Assembly (NCBI GenBank): GCA_012932865.1
Contig: SAXG01000112.1
Coordinates: forward strand, 1-64,000
DNA from: Amylostereum areolatum
Taxonomy: Eukaryota; Basidiomycota; Agaricomycetes; Russulales; Stereaceae
DNA length: 64,000 nt
Direction of reading: 5' to 3'
Shown: piece after piece, positions 37,140 through 46,711 of the stretch
How positions within the stretch are numbered: the stretch's first letter is position 1
Layout of the letters: each line of letters begins with the position of its first letter
Notes under the pieces: model-generated
The model's input: only the letters and a program-made list of their open reading frames with translations
What the model was told of the DNA's origin: nothing
The model's database searches: none
Position numbers and translations under genes: made by a program

Positions 37140-38418
37140 CACTAGGAGGGTACCGTGAGCTGATTTTCACCACTCTTTACACCTCTTTGGGCGGTGAATT
37201 CCACCGCTCGAAGTACTCGTTTTCAGTACCATGGAATGAATTTCAGTCCTGCACGGGGTGATTTTCGTGATGTGAAAATCACCGGAAAAAAGTACCATTT
37301 CACCGCTTTTTTGTCACGAATTCTCACTTTCTCGTAACGCCGACGCGTGAATATCAGCATGAAAAACAGTGAAAAGCAACACCCCATGGTGATATACAGC
37401 AGCTTTCATCCTCAAAACCCTTGGCAGGATCCAGCACTTTACGCGTTCATAAACAGACACATGGCATTATGAGCTCATAATCACACTACAATATACACTA
37501 TATACAAATCTATGCACACCGCTGGTGGTACCCAACGAGACCCTCTCGCGTAACCACGTCTCCTCTTCGTGACGTCCACCCGCACGCCCCGGGCCCAAAT
37601 GCGAATGGCTGGAATGGCTGTCGGAGTGTAAGCAGCAGCATCGAAGCGATGCGCGCGTGGGGCGTGGCCTGTCCAAACATTTAATATCGCTCCGTGGCAA
37701 GGGAGAGAAGGCGGAATACTCACCCCCATCTGATACCCTAACATCCCCCGCTTTGTGTCCATCAATGACAGTCCCCGGCCGTGCTCTATGTAAACAAAAG
37801 TCAGCAGCCGAAGAGACTGTCGCCATCACCGAAGAGAAATGAGACGGTGCGAGAGCACCGGCAACGGCGGTGAAGAGCCGCTGTCACCGATGCACAATGC
37901 GTAAGAGGCCATATGGCCTGGGTTTGTGATGTTGAATGAACCGTGAACGAGCCGCTTCATGCTACAAAGCATGCGCGGGACGAGCCGGAGGAGGATAGAA
38001 GGAAAAAAATAGATCAATACGAAGACGTACCGTTGCAAAGAGTTGCCCAGACTTAGGGTACACTTTATGTGTCCTTACGAGAACATGGAAGGGGAGGGTG
38101 GAGAGGGAGAGTGCACGACGACTGAACCCGTCGCCGAGTCGCCATGGTCGTTGAGGAAGAAGCTGAAGCGCTGAAGTCGAACCATGCGCGTGAGCTGGCG
38201 ACATCACGGATACGTGACTGACCATCACTGGTCCGTGACGATTGTTACGAGTTCGTGACCAAGGAACCGCTGATGGAAATCACCATGTAAAGCGGTTGTC
38301 ACGCTTGTCTGAAAAACAGCCCCAAATCACCACCTGTCGAAATCACCCCAAAAATCACCTTAATTCGGAAATTCACCACATCAAACGGTGGGAAACAGTC
38401 GGACATGTCCTTATAGTG
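37140..38418 (-). mobile_element. non-autonomous CACTA element, copy A (1279 bp)
   Basis: It begins CACTAGGAGGGTACCGTG and ends CCTTATAGTG, so both tips are CACTA in inverted orientation. The 3-bp word TCC flanks both ends (37137-37139 and 38419-38421), the standard CACTA target duplication. Near the ends are many short GGTGATTT/GGTGAAA-type subterminal repeats, where CACTA accessory proteins typically bind. There is no transposase. The short open frames inside are shared letter for letter with copy B at 39122-40400, which is the reverse complement and has the same length. Confidence 0.92.
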
Positions 38419-38421
38419 TCC

Positions 38422-38817
38422 GTTCCAGATCCTACCTGATCCTACGGATTTTTGACTGAGCTGTGTAGGCTGGCGTGCAATGGTCCCACTTCAAACGCCG
38501 ACATCTCGATCCTACTTACTCGACCACACAAACAAGCTTTATGTGAATGATGAACTTCCTGATCTGCACTCGAATCGGCGGAGGTCGGTCTTTGCTGACG
38601 TTTGTGGCGGGGGGAGGTTGGTCATCCGCGTCTCGCGTCGCATTCCATCCACGAACACCGTTCCTTCTGTCCACGGCTTGGTAACAGGACGCTGCTCGGG
38701 ATTGCACTATATAGCCTCTTTCCCGCCGACGACGATGTGCACACCGACAGTCTGCAAGCCCTTTCCGACACACTTCTCCCCGCCGCTATCGTCCCTCGAC
38801 CGATCCCTCTACTTCCC
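38422..38817. other. promoter region of the broken MFS gene
   Basis: A 396-bp host segment sandwiched between CACTA copy A and the MFS start. It contains CACTATATAGCC at about 38705, a possible TATA box roughly 110 bp upstream of the ATG. Confidence 0.4.
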
Positions 38818-41582
38818 ATGGCGTCTGCTCTCCACTCCCAGGAAAAATCTTTGTCGGCGTCGGGAACCGTGACACCGATGTCCCACCAGGAGCGAGAAAA
38901 AGCCCTCCGCGACTCGGGAACCGTAACGCCTACCGATGAAGCATCGTCCGCACCAGTACCTCCTCCGGCTCCGACATCAGATATTCCAGACGGCGGGCTC
39001 GTCGCCTGGCTTCAAGTGGTCGGCGCCTTCATCTTGTTTTTCAATTCATGGTACGCGTTTGAATCACTGCCGAGGTGTAAGCTGAAGCTCACGTCGTTTA
39101 TTCCATCCTTGCAGGGGCATCCACTATAAGGACATGTCCGACTGTTTCCCACCGTTTGATGTGGTGAATTTCCGAATTAAGGTGATTTTTGGGGTGATTT
39201 CGACAGGTGGTGATTTGGGGCTGTTTTTCAGACAAGCGTGACAACCGCTTTACATGGTGATTTCCATCAGCGGTTCCTTGGTCACGAACTCGTAACAATC
39301 GTCACGGACCAGTGATGGTCAGTCACGTATCCGTGATGTCGCCAGCTCACGCGCATGGTTCGACTTCAGCGCTTCAGCTTCTTCCTCAACGACCATGGCG
39401 ACTCGGCGACGGGTTCAGTCGTCGTGCACTCTCCCTCTCCACCCTCCCCTTCCATGTTCTCGTAAGGACACATAAAGTGTACCCTAAGTCTGGGCAACTC
39501 TTTGCAACGGTACGTCTTCGTATTGATCTATTTTTTTCCTTCTATCCTCCTCCGGCTCGTCCCGCGCATGCTTTGTAGCATGAAGCGGCTCGTTCACGGT
39601 TCATTCAACATCACAAACCCAGGCCATATGGCCTCTTACGCATTGTGCATCGGTGACAGCGGCTCTTCACCGCCGTTGCCGGTGCTCTCGCACCGTCTCA
39701 TTTCTCTTCGGTGATGGCGACAGTCTCTTCGGCTGCTGACTTTTGTTTACATAGAGCACGGCCGGGGACTGTCATTGATGGACACAAAGCGGGGGATGTT
39801 AGGGTATCAGATGGGGGTGAGTATTCCGCCTTCTCTCCCTTGCCACGGAGCGATATTAAATGTTTGGACAGGCCACGCCCCACGCGCGCATCGCTTCGAT
39901 GCTGCTGCTTACACTCCGACAGCCATTCCAGCCATTCGCATTTGGGCCCGGGGCGTGCGGGTGGACGTCACGAAGAGGAGACGTGGTTACGCGAGAGGGT
40001 CTCGTTGGGTACCACCAGCGGTGTGCATAGATTTGTATATAGTGTATATTGTAGTGTGATTATGAGCTCATAATGCCATGTGTCTGTTTATGAACGCGTA
40101 AAGTGCTGGATCCTGCCAAGGGTTTTGAGGATGAAAGCTGCTGTATATCACCATGGGGTGTTGCTTTTCACTGTTTTTCATGCTGATATTCACGCGTCGG
40201 CGTTACGAGAAAGTGAGAATTCGTGACAAAAAAGCGGTGAAATGGTACTTTTTTCCGGTGATTTTCACATCACGAAAATCACCCCGTGCAGGACTGAAAT
40301 TCATTCCATGGTACTGAAAACGAGTACTTCGAGCGGTGGAATTCACCGCCCAAAGAGGTGTAAAGAGTGGTGAAAATCAGCTCACGGTACCCTCCTAGTG
40401 ATCATCAATACGTTCGGAGCGTTCCAGACTTACTACGACGCGACCCTCCTGAACACATACTCGCCGTCCATCATATCTTGGATCGGTTCCGTCCAAGGGT
40501 TTCTCCTCCTTCTCGTCGGCGTGCTCACCGGGCCCATCTTCGATATGGGCTGGTTCCGCACCCTTCTTTCCGTCGGCTCCTTCATGGTCGTGTTCGGCAT
40601 GATGATGACGAGCATCTCCAGCAAGTACTACCAAGTATTCCTCGCGCAGGGAGTGTGCGTCGGCCTTGGGTGTGGGTGCCTCTTCGTCCCCAGCGTCGCG
40701 ATCGTGTCGACGTACTTCAGCAAGAAGCGTTCATTCGCGGTTGGCCTCGCCGCCAGCGGGAGCAGCCTCGGTGGGTCCATCCGTCCCGCACGTCTTACTT
40801 TCGCCCTCTGACTGTCCGTTTCAGGCGGCGTGATCTACCCTGCTGTCTTTCACGAGCTGCAACCCAGAATCGGCTTCGGCTGGGCCACCCGCGTCATCGG
40901 CTTCATCGCCCTGGGCATGCTCATCATCGCCATCGCCGTCATGAAGCGCCGCGTGCTCCCTTCCGGACGTCGCAGGCTCCTCGACCTGAGCGCGTTCAAG
41001 GAGATTCCGTTCTCCATGTTCACCCTCGGCGAGTTCCTCGGCTTCATGGGCCTCTACATCCCCTTCTTCTACATCTCCGCCTTCGCGACCACGCACACGG
41101 GCGCGTCCGACAAGCTCGCGTTCTACTTCGTGCCCATCCTCAACGCCGCGTCCATCTTCGGGAGGATCATCCCCAACTTCCTCGCGGACAAGACGGGCCC
41201 GCTCAACATGCTCATCCCGTGCTCGATCATCAGCGCCATCCTCGCCCTATGCTGGATCCGCATCCACAACGTCGCCGGCCTCGTCGTGTTCGCGATCCTG
41301 TACGGGTTCTTCTCCGGCACGTTCGTATCCCTCCCGCCGTCGACGGTCGTCAGCCTCTCGCCGGACCTCAAGTCGGTCGGCACGCGCATGGGCATGAGCT
41401 TCGCGTGGGCGGGCGTCGGACTGCTCATCGGCAACCCGATCGCGGGCTCGATCTTGAACCTGGAGACGGGCGAGTTTTGGCGCGCGCAGGTGTTCTGCGG
41501 CATTGTGGTGCTCGCGGGCGCGGGCGCGATGACCTGGGCGCGAGTCGCGAAGGTGGGGTGGTCCTTGACGGCAAAGGCATAG
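38818..41582 (+). pseudogene. MFS monocarboxylate-porter-type transporter, split by a CACTA insertion
   Basis: Exon 1 (38818-39050, MASALHSQEKSLS) encodes a hydrophilic N-terminus and the first membrane helix (GGLVAWLQVVGAFILFFNSW). A 64-nt intron leads to exon 2 at 39115, which reads only W-G-I before CACTA copy B. The reading frame resumes at 40401 (IINTFGAFQTYYDATLLNTY), runs to 40770, and exon 3 (40825-41582) completes a protein with about 12 membrane segments. The motif WGIINTFGAFQTYY and the loop LFVPSVAIVSTYFSKKRSFA are typical of fungal MCT/riboflavin-porter-like MFS proteins. Apart from the insertion and its duplicated ATC the frame is intact, so the break is recent. Being next to an NRPS, it may once have exported its product. 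The insertion lies in exon sequence, so normal function is not expected. Confidence 0.88.
39122..40400 (+). mobile_element. non-autonomous CACTA element, copy B (1279 bp), inside the MFS exon
   Basis: It begins CACTATAAGGACATGTCC and ends GGTACCCTCCTAGTG. The 3-bp word ATC flanks both ends (39119-39121 and 40401-40403). It has exactly the same length as copy A in opposite orientation, and all compared internal segments are identical, pointing to recent transposition from one source. It has no transposase; the 7.2-kb element at 45311 has related termini and could supply it. Confidence 0.94.
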
Positions 41583-42081
41583 TGAACTGCTCCCGTTGCG
41601 TGGACTGCTCCCGTTACCGTCGAGCTTAGAATGGTCTCAAAATCTATCACTTAGGGCTGTACCTTTAGAGGGCGGCTAGTTTCATTACGCTTACTTCACG
41701 CCTGTACGACGATTAATTTCACGCCCGCAATACATATATCTTGGATCCATAATCTCTTCCTTTGAGTTCCTTCGTCAATGTTCTTGCACATCTGCTCGCG
41801 GCGCAAAACGGAGCACTGTCAATGTACTGGCAGATAAAGTGGCGACGCACGTCGATCCTGTCGATCTTGCGCTAGTTCTCCGCATCCGGAGAAGCGGCTT
41901 GAATCCCCATACGACATCCTGACGGCATCGGCGTGCTTGAAGCCCTGCTTGAAGCAATGGTGAGCGCTTGGATGTAGTAGCTCAGCCTGGCAGACCGCGG
42001 GCGCGCGATGACTCGGGCGGGGGATTGCCGGTTTACCGGCTACCGCGCACACCCGTCGTTCGAACAAAATGTGTTTTTCAG
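41583..42081. other. 3' region of the MFS gene and spacer
   Basis: It starts with two copies of CTGCTCCCGTT at about 41587-41616, then AT-rich 3'-UTR-like sequence. No gene is seen before the TA-flanked element at 42084. Confidence 0.4.
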
Positions 42082-42083
42082 TA

Positions 42084-42565
42084 AGGTAGACCGCACTCAA
42101 AACCTGGGTGTTCACGTGCCGGCACGTGCTTGTGACATCCGGTGACATGTCTCCTTCCCAGAGCTGGACAAGCCACGAGAACGCTTCGCAAACACACAGA
42201 GATTAGCTAGGCTGAAAGGGAGTGTATGTAGACACCCTGAAATGAGAGTATCACGAACGTTTGAGTGGTCCCCGAGCACTTGCTGCCTTGTTCAGTGAAG
42301 CGAGCACGGATACCCTCACACTTCCAGGGTTTTGAACCCTTCAGTGCATTTCTGTTGCTTTCCTGCACCACGGAATCGAGTTGGTGGTAGCATACATTTA
42401 CACTGTACATTGAATCCACCGAACTGTGAGCCGTGGCCTGTGGAAACGCTCTCGACGGTAGTTCAAAGTTCGAACAAATATCATGGGCTTCAAGATGCGC
42501 GGGCGTGACAAGCGCCCGTCCACGTGCCGGCACGTGAACACCCAGGTTTTGAGTGCGGTCTACCT
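42084..42565. mobile_element. 482-bp TA-flanked MITE with palindromic TIR ends
   Basis: Perfect 45-bp inverted repeats lie at 42084-42128 and 42521-42565 (tip AGGTAGACCGCACTC). The inner end of each arm is the perfect 16-bp palindrome CACGTGCCGGCACGTG. Both outer ends abut TA (42082-42083 and 42566-42567), consistent with a Tc1/mariner-type target duplication, although TA alone is weak evidence. There is no transposase inside. Confidence 0.75.
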
Positions 42566-42567
42566 TA

Positions 42568-43189
42568 TCATCACCCGGGATACCTCCATAGATGTTCGCT
42601 CCCTTCGGGGTACACGGCCGTGGGTGTTTGGTGGCCGAAATCGAGTAAAATAAAGCAGTGTTGATCCGACCCCGGCTAGTGGATGATACGTCTCCGGCTT
42701 CGTTTACGGGACAATCCGGGTGATTCGATCTGATTCTGCCACAAATCGTCGCCGAACCGAGGCCAACACGAAAAGCCCGTATCAACCCTGGCCTCAGACT
42801 CGATCCGACGCCGGGGCGACGCCTGCCCGGCGTTGGAACGCTTGCGGCGGCTTGAGGCTGGCCCTCACTGGTGCTTCTCCATCCCTTCCTAACACTTCAG
42901 CAACACTTCGGGCTTGTATTCATTTCTTACTATACCACCATTGAATTAGGAATTGTGAGTAATGTGTAGCCTGATACGCTGCTAGCGTCTACAGCTAATG
43001 AGGAACAGCGACTTATAAGTGAAAACTCGCAACTTAGCAATGAAGAAAGTCGCTCGATGCATGTGACATCACCGCGGCGCCTGAGGCCTGAGGGCCGAGG
43101 CCGCCAGTGCCAGCGGCCCAGCGCACACACTGTTCACGTCCACGTCCACACCCACTTCGACTAGCGCAACCTTCAATCCCCTTGCCACA
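42568..43189. other. spacer, no gene seen
   Basis: About 620 bp of host-like spacer with no supported gene. The last 60 bases, C-rich and lacking ATG, look like a 5' leader for the possible small gene at 43190. Confidence 0.35.
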
Positions 43190-43537
43190 ATGTCTCTACA
43201 GCAACACAATCTCTTCCGTCCTCGCGGATACTACTCCAAATTCAAGGTGAGTTATGCATGAAAATACTCTTTTTTGCTCTACTCAAATGGCTCCTGAGGC
43301 TCTCCAATTTCGGTCAGTGGCGAGAACGGTGAGCGTTATGACTGCTTGACTGCTTGACCGCTCATTTTGACCTGTTCTTGCTCAGTTGCTGTCTCATTCA
43401 TACTGCACATACACCAGTCATCCTGCCATTGTACCCCCTACCCTGTGCTAGTGTCCCTTACTGTACCTACACACATTTACACAATATAATCACCATTGAT
43501 GCTGTTCTTACAGCGCTTCCAGAATATGTTGAGATGA
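43190..43537 (+). CDS. possible very small spliced gene
   Basis: An ATG in good context (CCACAATGTCT) opens an exon MSLQQHNLFRPRGYYSKFK ending at a GTGAGT donor (43247). The TTCTTACAG acceptor at 43513 joins in phase to CGC TTC CAG AAT ATG TTG AGA TGA, giving a 26-residue basic peptide. A different use of the same acceptor would read ALPEYVEMIDFFPARRDLRK, which looks more protein-like, but I cannot connect it in phase. I do not recognise a family. Confidence 0.25.
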
Positions 43538-43769
43538 TCGATTTTTTTCCCGCGCGTCGCGACCTCCGTAAGTGAACAAAATCATTCGAGAAACCTGCCA
43601 CCAGTGCAATGACTGCGGTGGGACGACAGGACATGGGTCAATACCGCATCGACACTGGACCGACGTCGAAGCGTTCGGACACGATTCAACCCTGCTTTAT
43701 TTTACTCAATTCCGGCATTGTGCCGGGGCTGGACCGACATCCGCGGTTTCGAGTCCAAACCGGTGTTTG

Positions 43770-43795
43770 AATCCCACGGTAGTGTAGCATACGAA

Positions 43796-43826
<31 letters not shown>

Positions 43827-43891
43827 GGCCCCTGCACAAGGATGACACGCTTCTCCAGAGTGGTAGACCTACGGGTCTCAATATTTATTTT
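43770..43891 (+). ncRNA. U6 spliceosomal snRNA
   Basis: The core AATTGGAACGATACAGAGAA and what follows match universal U6. The ACAGAGA box at 43810-43816 pairs with the 5' splice site; the AGC triad is at 43822-43824; GGCCCCTGCACAAGGATGAC forms the internal stem-loop. A short AGACC-TACG-GGTCT hairpin follows, then T-rich sequence (TATTTATTTTT, about 43882-43892) that would stop RNA polymerase III. The exact 5' end is uncertain: a hairpin-capable stretch at about 43759-43778 could be the 5' stem-loop. TTTATTTTA at about 43695 is a possible upstream TATA. Confidence 0.88.
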
Positions 43892-44169
43892 TGCATCTTT
43901 CTGCATTTTTGTCTCAAGGCACGCAATCTTCAGGCTTCGAGTCTTCGTCGTTCGACTCTCGACTGTCAGTGTCCACTGTCGAGTCGACAAGTTCAATGTT
44001 TGGGACGTCCTGGACCCTGGACCTTCAGCTTCAGTTTTCAAGGCTTTGAGCGACGAGCCTCAGCCATTTGATCACCAGCTGTCTAGAATCCCAGATGACA
44101 GAAGTTCATTCTCGCGACAAATGCGATGCAATACACGCCATCGCCATCCCGATACACCCAGAACGTTTC

Positions 44170-45300
44170 TAAGACCGGAGCACTTTGTCCACGACTTCCG
44201 CAACGCCCAATACATGTTCCTCCTGCAGCCTCCTCCCCATGATCTGAACAGCGATGGGCGTCCCGTCGAACGTGTCTGGGTCGTCTGGTCGTCCCGAAGT
44301 CTTCGTCAGTCCTCAGCCCGACCAACAGGCGAAAAAAGAGCACTCACAATGCGACGCGATCAGCCCATCCATATCGCTCACGGGTTTGTACTCATCGTTC
44401 TTCAAATCCCGCGTCTTGTCCATGACCGTGACCGGCACGACAACGGAGGTATAGTCCAGCACATTAGCCACGGAAGTGTACCCTTCCACGCCCGATCAGC
44501 GTTCCATTCACGTCCTGTGCAAGTGACCGCGGCTCTCACCAGGATAGATCCCCTCCCCTGGTCGGAACGACGCAGTTGGCGCCGCAGGCAACAGCACCGC
44601 GTCCACTGGCCTTCCACTTTTCGTCTTGCTGCCGCTTTCGTTCCAGTACGCTGCGTACGCCGTCTGGTAAGCATACTTCCGTTCGTTCAGCGCCCAGAGC
44701 CTCTCGACGTCGAAGGGGGCCATGCCCGTGGCGCCGGCTGTGACGCCGTACACGGTCGCTAGTTGCGGGATGGGTACTTCAGAGGCGAGGGCGAGGGTGG
44801 CATGAATATCTGCGCCTCCGTCGGCGGAGAAGACGTCCCACTAAGGTCGTACGGTGTGGTGAAAATAGGGATGCGGGAAGAGAAGGAGGGCACATACGAT
44901 AATACCGAACGCCTCCGAGTGTGGAGGGGGTATCCATTCGATCACCTATCCCAGAACCCACCATCGTCAGTAGTCAACTCAAGCGAGATGCGCATACGGT
45001 ACCCACTTCATGTCCCGCGGCCTTCAATTTTTCCTTGACTTCCTCCATCGCGCGAAGTACGGGTGGATGGGGCATCACCACACCATCGAACTTGAGCATC
45101 CCGAATACCAACCCCCCTTTGTTCTCGCTTCCTTGGACGACCGCATCTTCGAAGAGCGACGGCCTCCACGGTAACTCGACAACCTTAGGATCGTGCATCC
45201 ATGGGCGCATGGCGAGGAGGGATTCCATCATCAGCCCAAGATCCGGAAGGGCGTGCGCCATCGGTCCGATGACAGACGAGACCGTCTCTTGGCCCTCCAT
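44170..45300 (-). pseudogene. acetamidase (amdS-type), 3' half only
   Basis: Exons (minus): 45007-45300, 44898-44945, 44540-44840, 44348-44482, 44170-44284, in phase, 297 codons plus stop. It starts MEGQETVSSVIGPMAHAL and contains PHPPVLRAMEEV, FDVERLWALNER, AVLLPAAPTASF, VANVLDYTSVVVPVT and GTPIAVQIMGRRL. This is the C-terminal half of amidase-signature enzymes close to fungal acetamidase, which are about 550 aa. The catalytic Ser-cisSer-Lys part is missing. The exon begins after a CTGCAG acceptor whose intron is cut 10 nt upstream by the 7.2-kb CACTA element (45311). No matching 5' half is found on the other side at 52515. Remaining exons look undamaged, so loss is recent. Confidence 0.85.
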
Positions 45301-45899
45301 CTGCAGCAAGCACTATAAGGACAAGTCATCCTGTTTTCCACCGTGTTTTCCGGTGAAAAGCAGAAAAGCGGTGATTTACAAGGTGATATCGCGAAGGAGG
45401 TGATTTGGACTGAAATCTACCGTGTTTGCTTCGAGCTCTTAGAGCGGTGTATATCACCCACCGAAATCATGTCCACTTGCACGCTGAAAACTAGGTGAAA
45501 ATGTACTGAAAAACAACAACACGGAAATTTTGTGTTCAACATGGCAAAATAAGGTGGTTTTCATTGTAGAATGGATGTGTGATATACAGAAAGCAGGGCC
45601 TCGGGTGATTGGGTGTATACTCTCCTTTCCTACCGCTGCTATGGTCCCTGAGACGACGTGTATGTACTGCATATACTGACAGCTCGTAGCCTGTTCTGTG
45701 CGCGAGGAGCAAGGATGGAGTGGGAACAGTGTGAGCGAGCGAGGAGAGAGTACCATAGGATACAGTCCGTCGATTGCGAGGGACTCGGCCGTGGGTAGAA
45801 AGTACGGTGTTGTTCCGCCAAACCCATCGTGTCTGCCATCCAGTGGGACGACACGCATGCACAGGAAAGATAGGCTGAGGAACGCGGTTAGTGACATTT

Positions 45900-46592
45900 C
45901 CCTTCTCGAGCACATACTACTCACCACCATGTAGCATGACACCCTCGTTCAATCCTCTTCCACTTCGAAATGCCAAAGATGGCGTCGTCAATCTTGTCCT
46001 AAGTCCGTGGGCGTGCTTCGATATTTTGACATGTGCACGCGAACTTCGAAAAGGGTTTGGCACCGTGTTCCGCAACCGTGATGAGAATACTGGGATAGAT
46101 GGGATGAACCGATTCAATCGCCATGCTCGTACCCGTACGACCTTGAGTCCGTACGACCTTGAGTCCTGTGCGTAAGCGGCGTCGAGCGAGGTGTGACTTG
46201 ATCGTCGGATCTTGTCGCCTGTGTCGTAACGAGAGTAACGGTGGGGCTTGTTGTCGACGATCTCGACGTCGTAGCCAGGAGCAGTGTCGGGAGGGGTCGG
46301 GGGTGAGATGGAGGAGGCGTGGGAGGTCACAGGCCGCATGGTTGAAGTCAAGCGAGAGGGTGTGGGGGTGCTGGGCGAAGACAAAGGTGGCAGTGTTGAT
46401 GGGGAGGGGGAGGGTGTAGGCAGCGGGTGGCGGCCCTGGCGGGAAAGAAGTACGGGATGGTGGCGAGGAGGGCATTGAGGAGTCGAAGAAGGTGGGGTTT
46501 GACGGCGAAAAATCTGAGGCAAGCATGAACGCGGAGATGAAAAGACGGTGGCGCGAGGAGCCCTTCGCGGCGAGGACGCCGCGACGCGTCAC
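45900..46592 (-). other. possible captured host-gene fragment inside the CACTA element
   Basis: Two overlapping minus-strand frames remain open for about 200 codons each, with protein-like stretches such as FVFAQHPHTLSLDFNHA in one and GYDVEIVDNKPHRYSRYD in the other. GC content and codon use are closer to host genes than to the surrounding element. I do not recognise the family. It could be a piece of a host gene carried by the element, or a third element gene. Confidence 0.3.
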
Positions 46593-46711
46593 CGCCGGTC
46601 GGATAAGCGCCGACCGAGTTTCGATTTCAAAGGTCGAAAGATGACGGCCAAACCCTTTGAAACTTGGGATTCATAATTATATACATGCTTGCTATTGGGC
46701 AAAAATATAAA

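Noticed and set aside
37467..38228. Open frames of 88-120 codons inside CACTA copies A and B as genes
   Set aside because: They overlap on both strands, have low-complexity composition and are identical in both copies only because the whole element is; no transposase motif is present.
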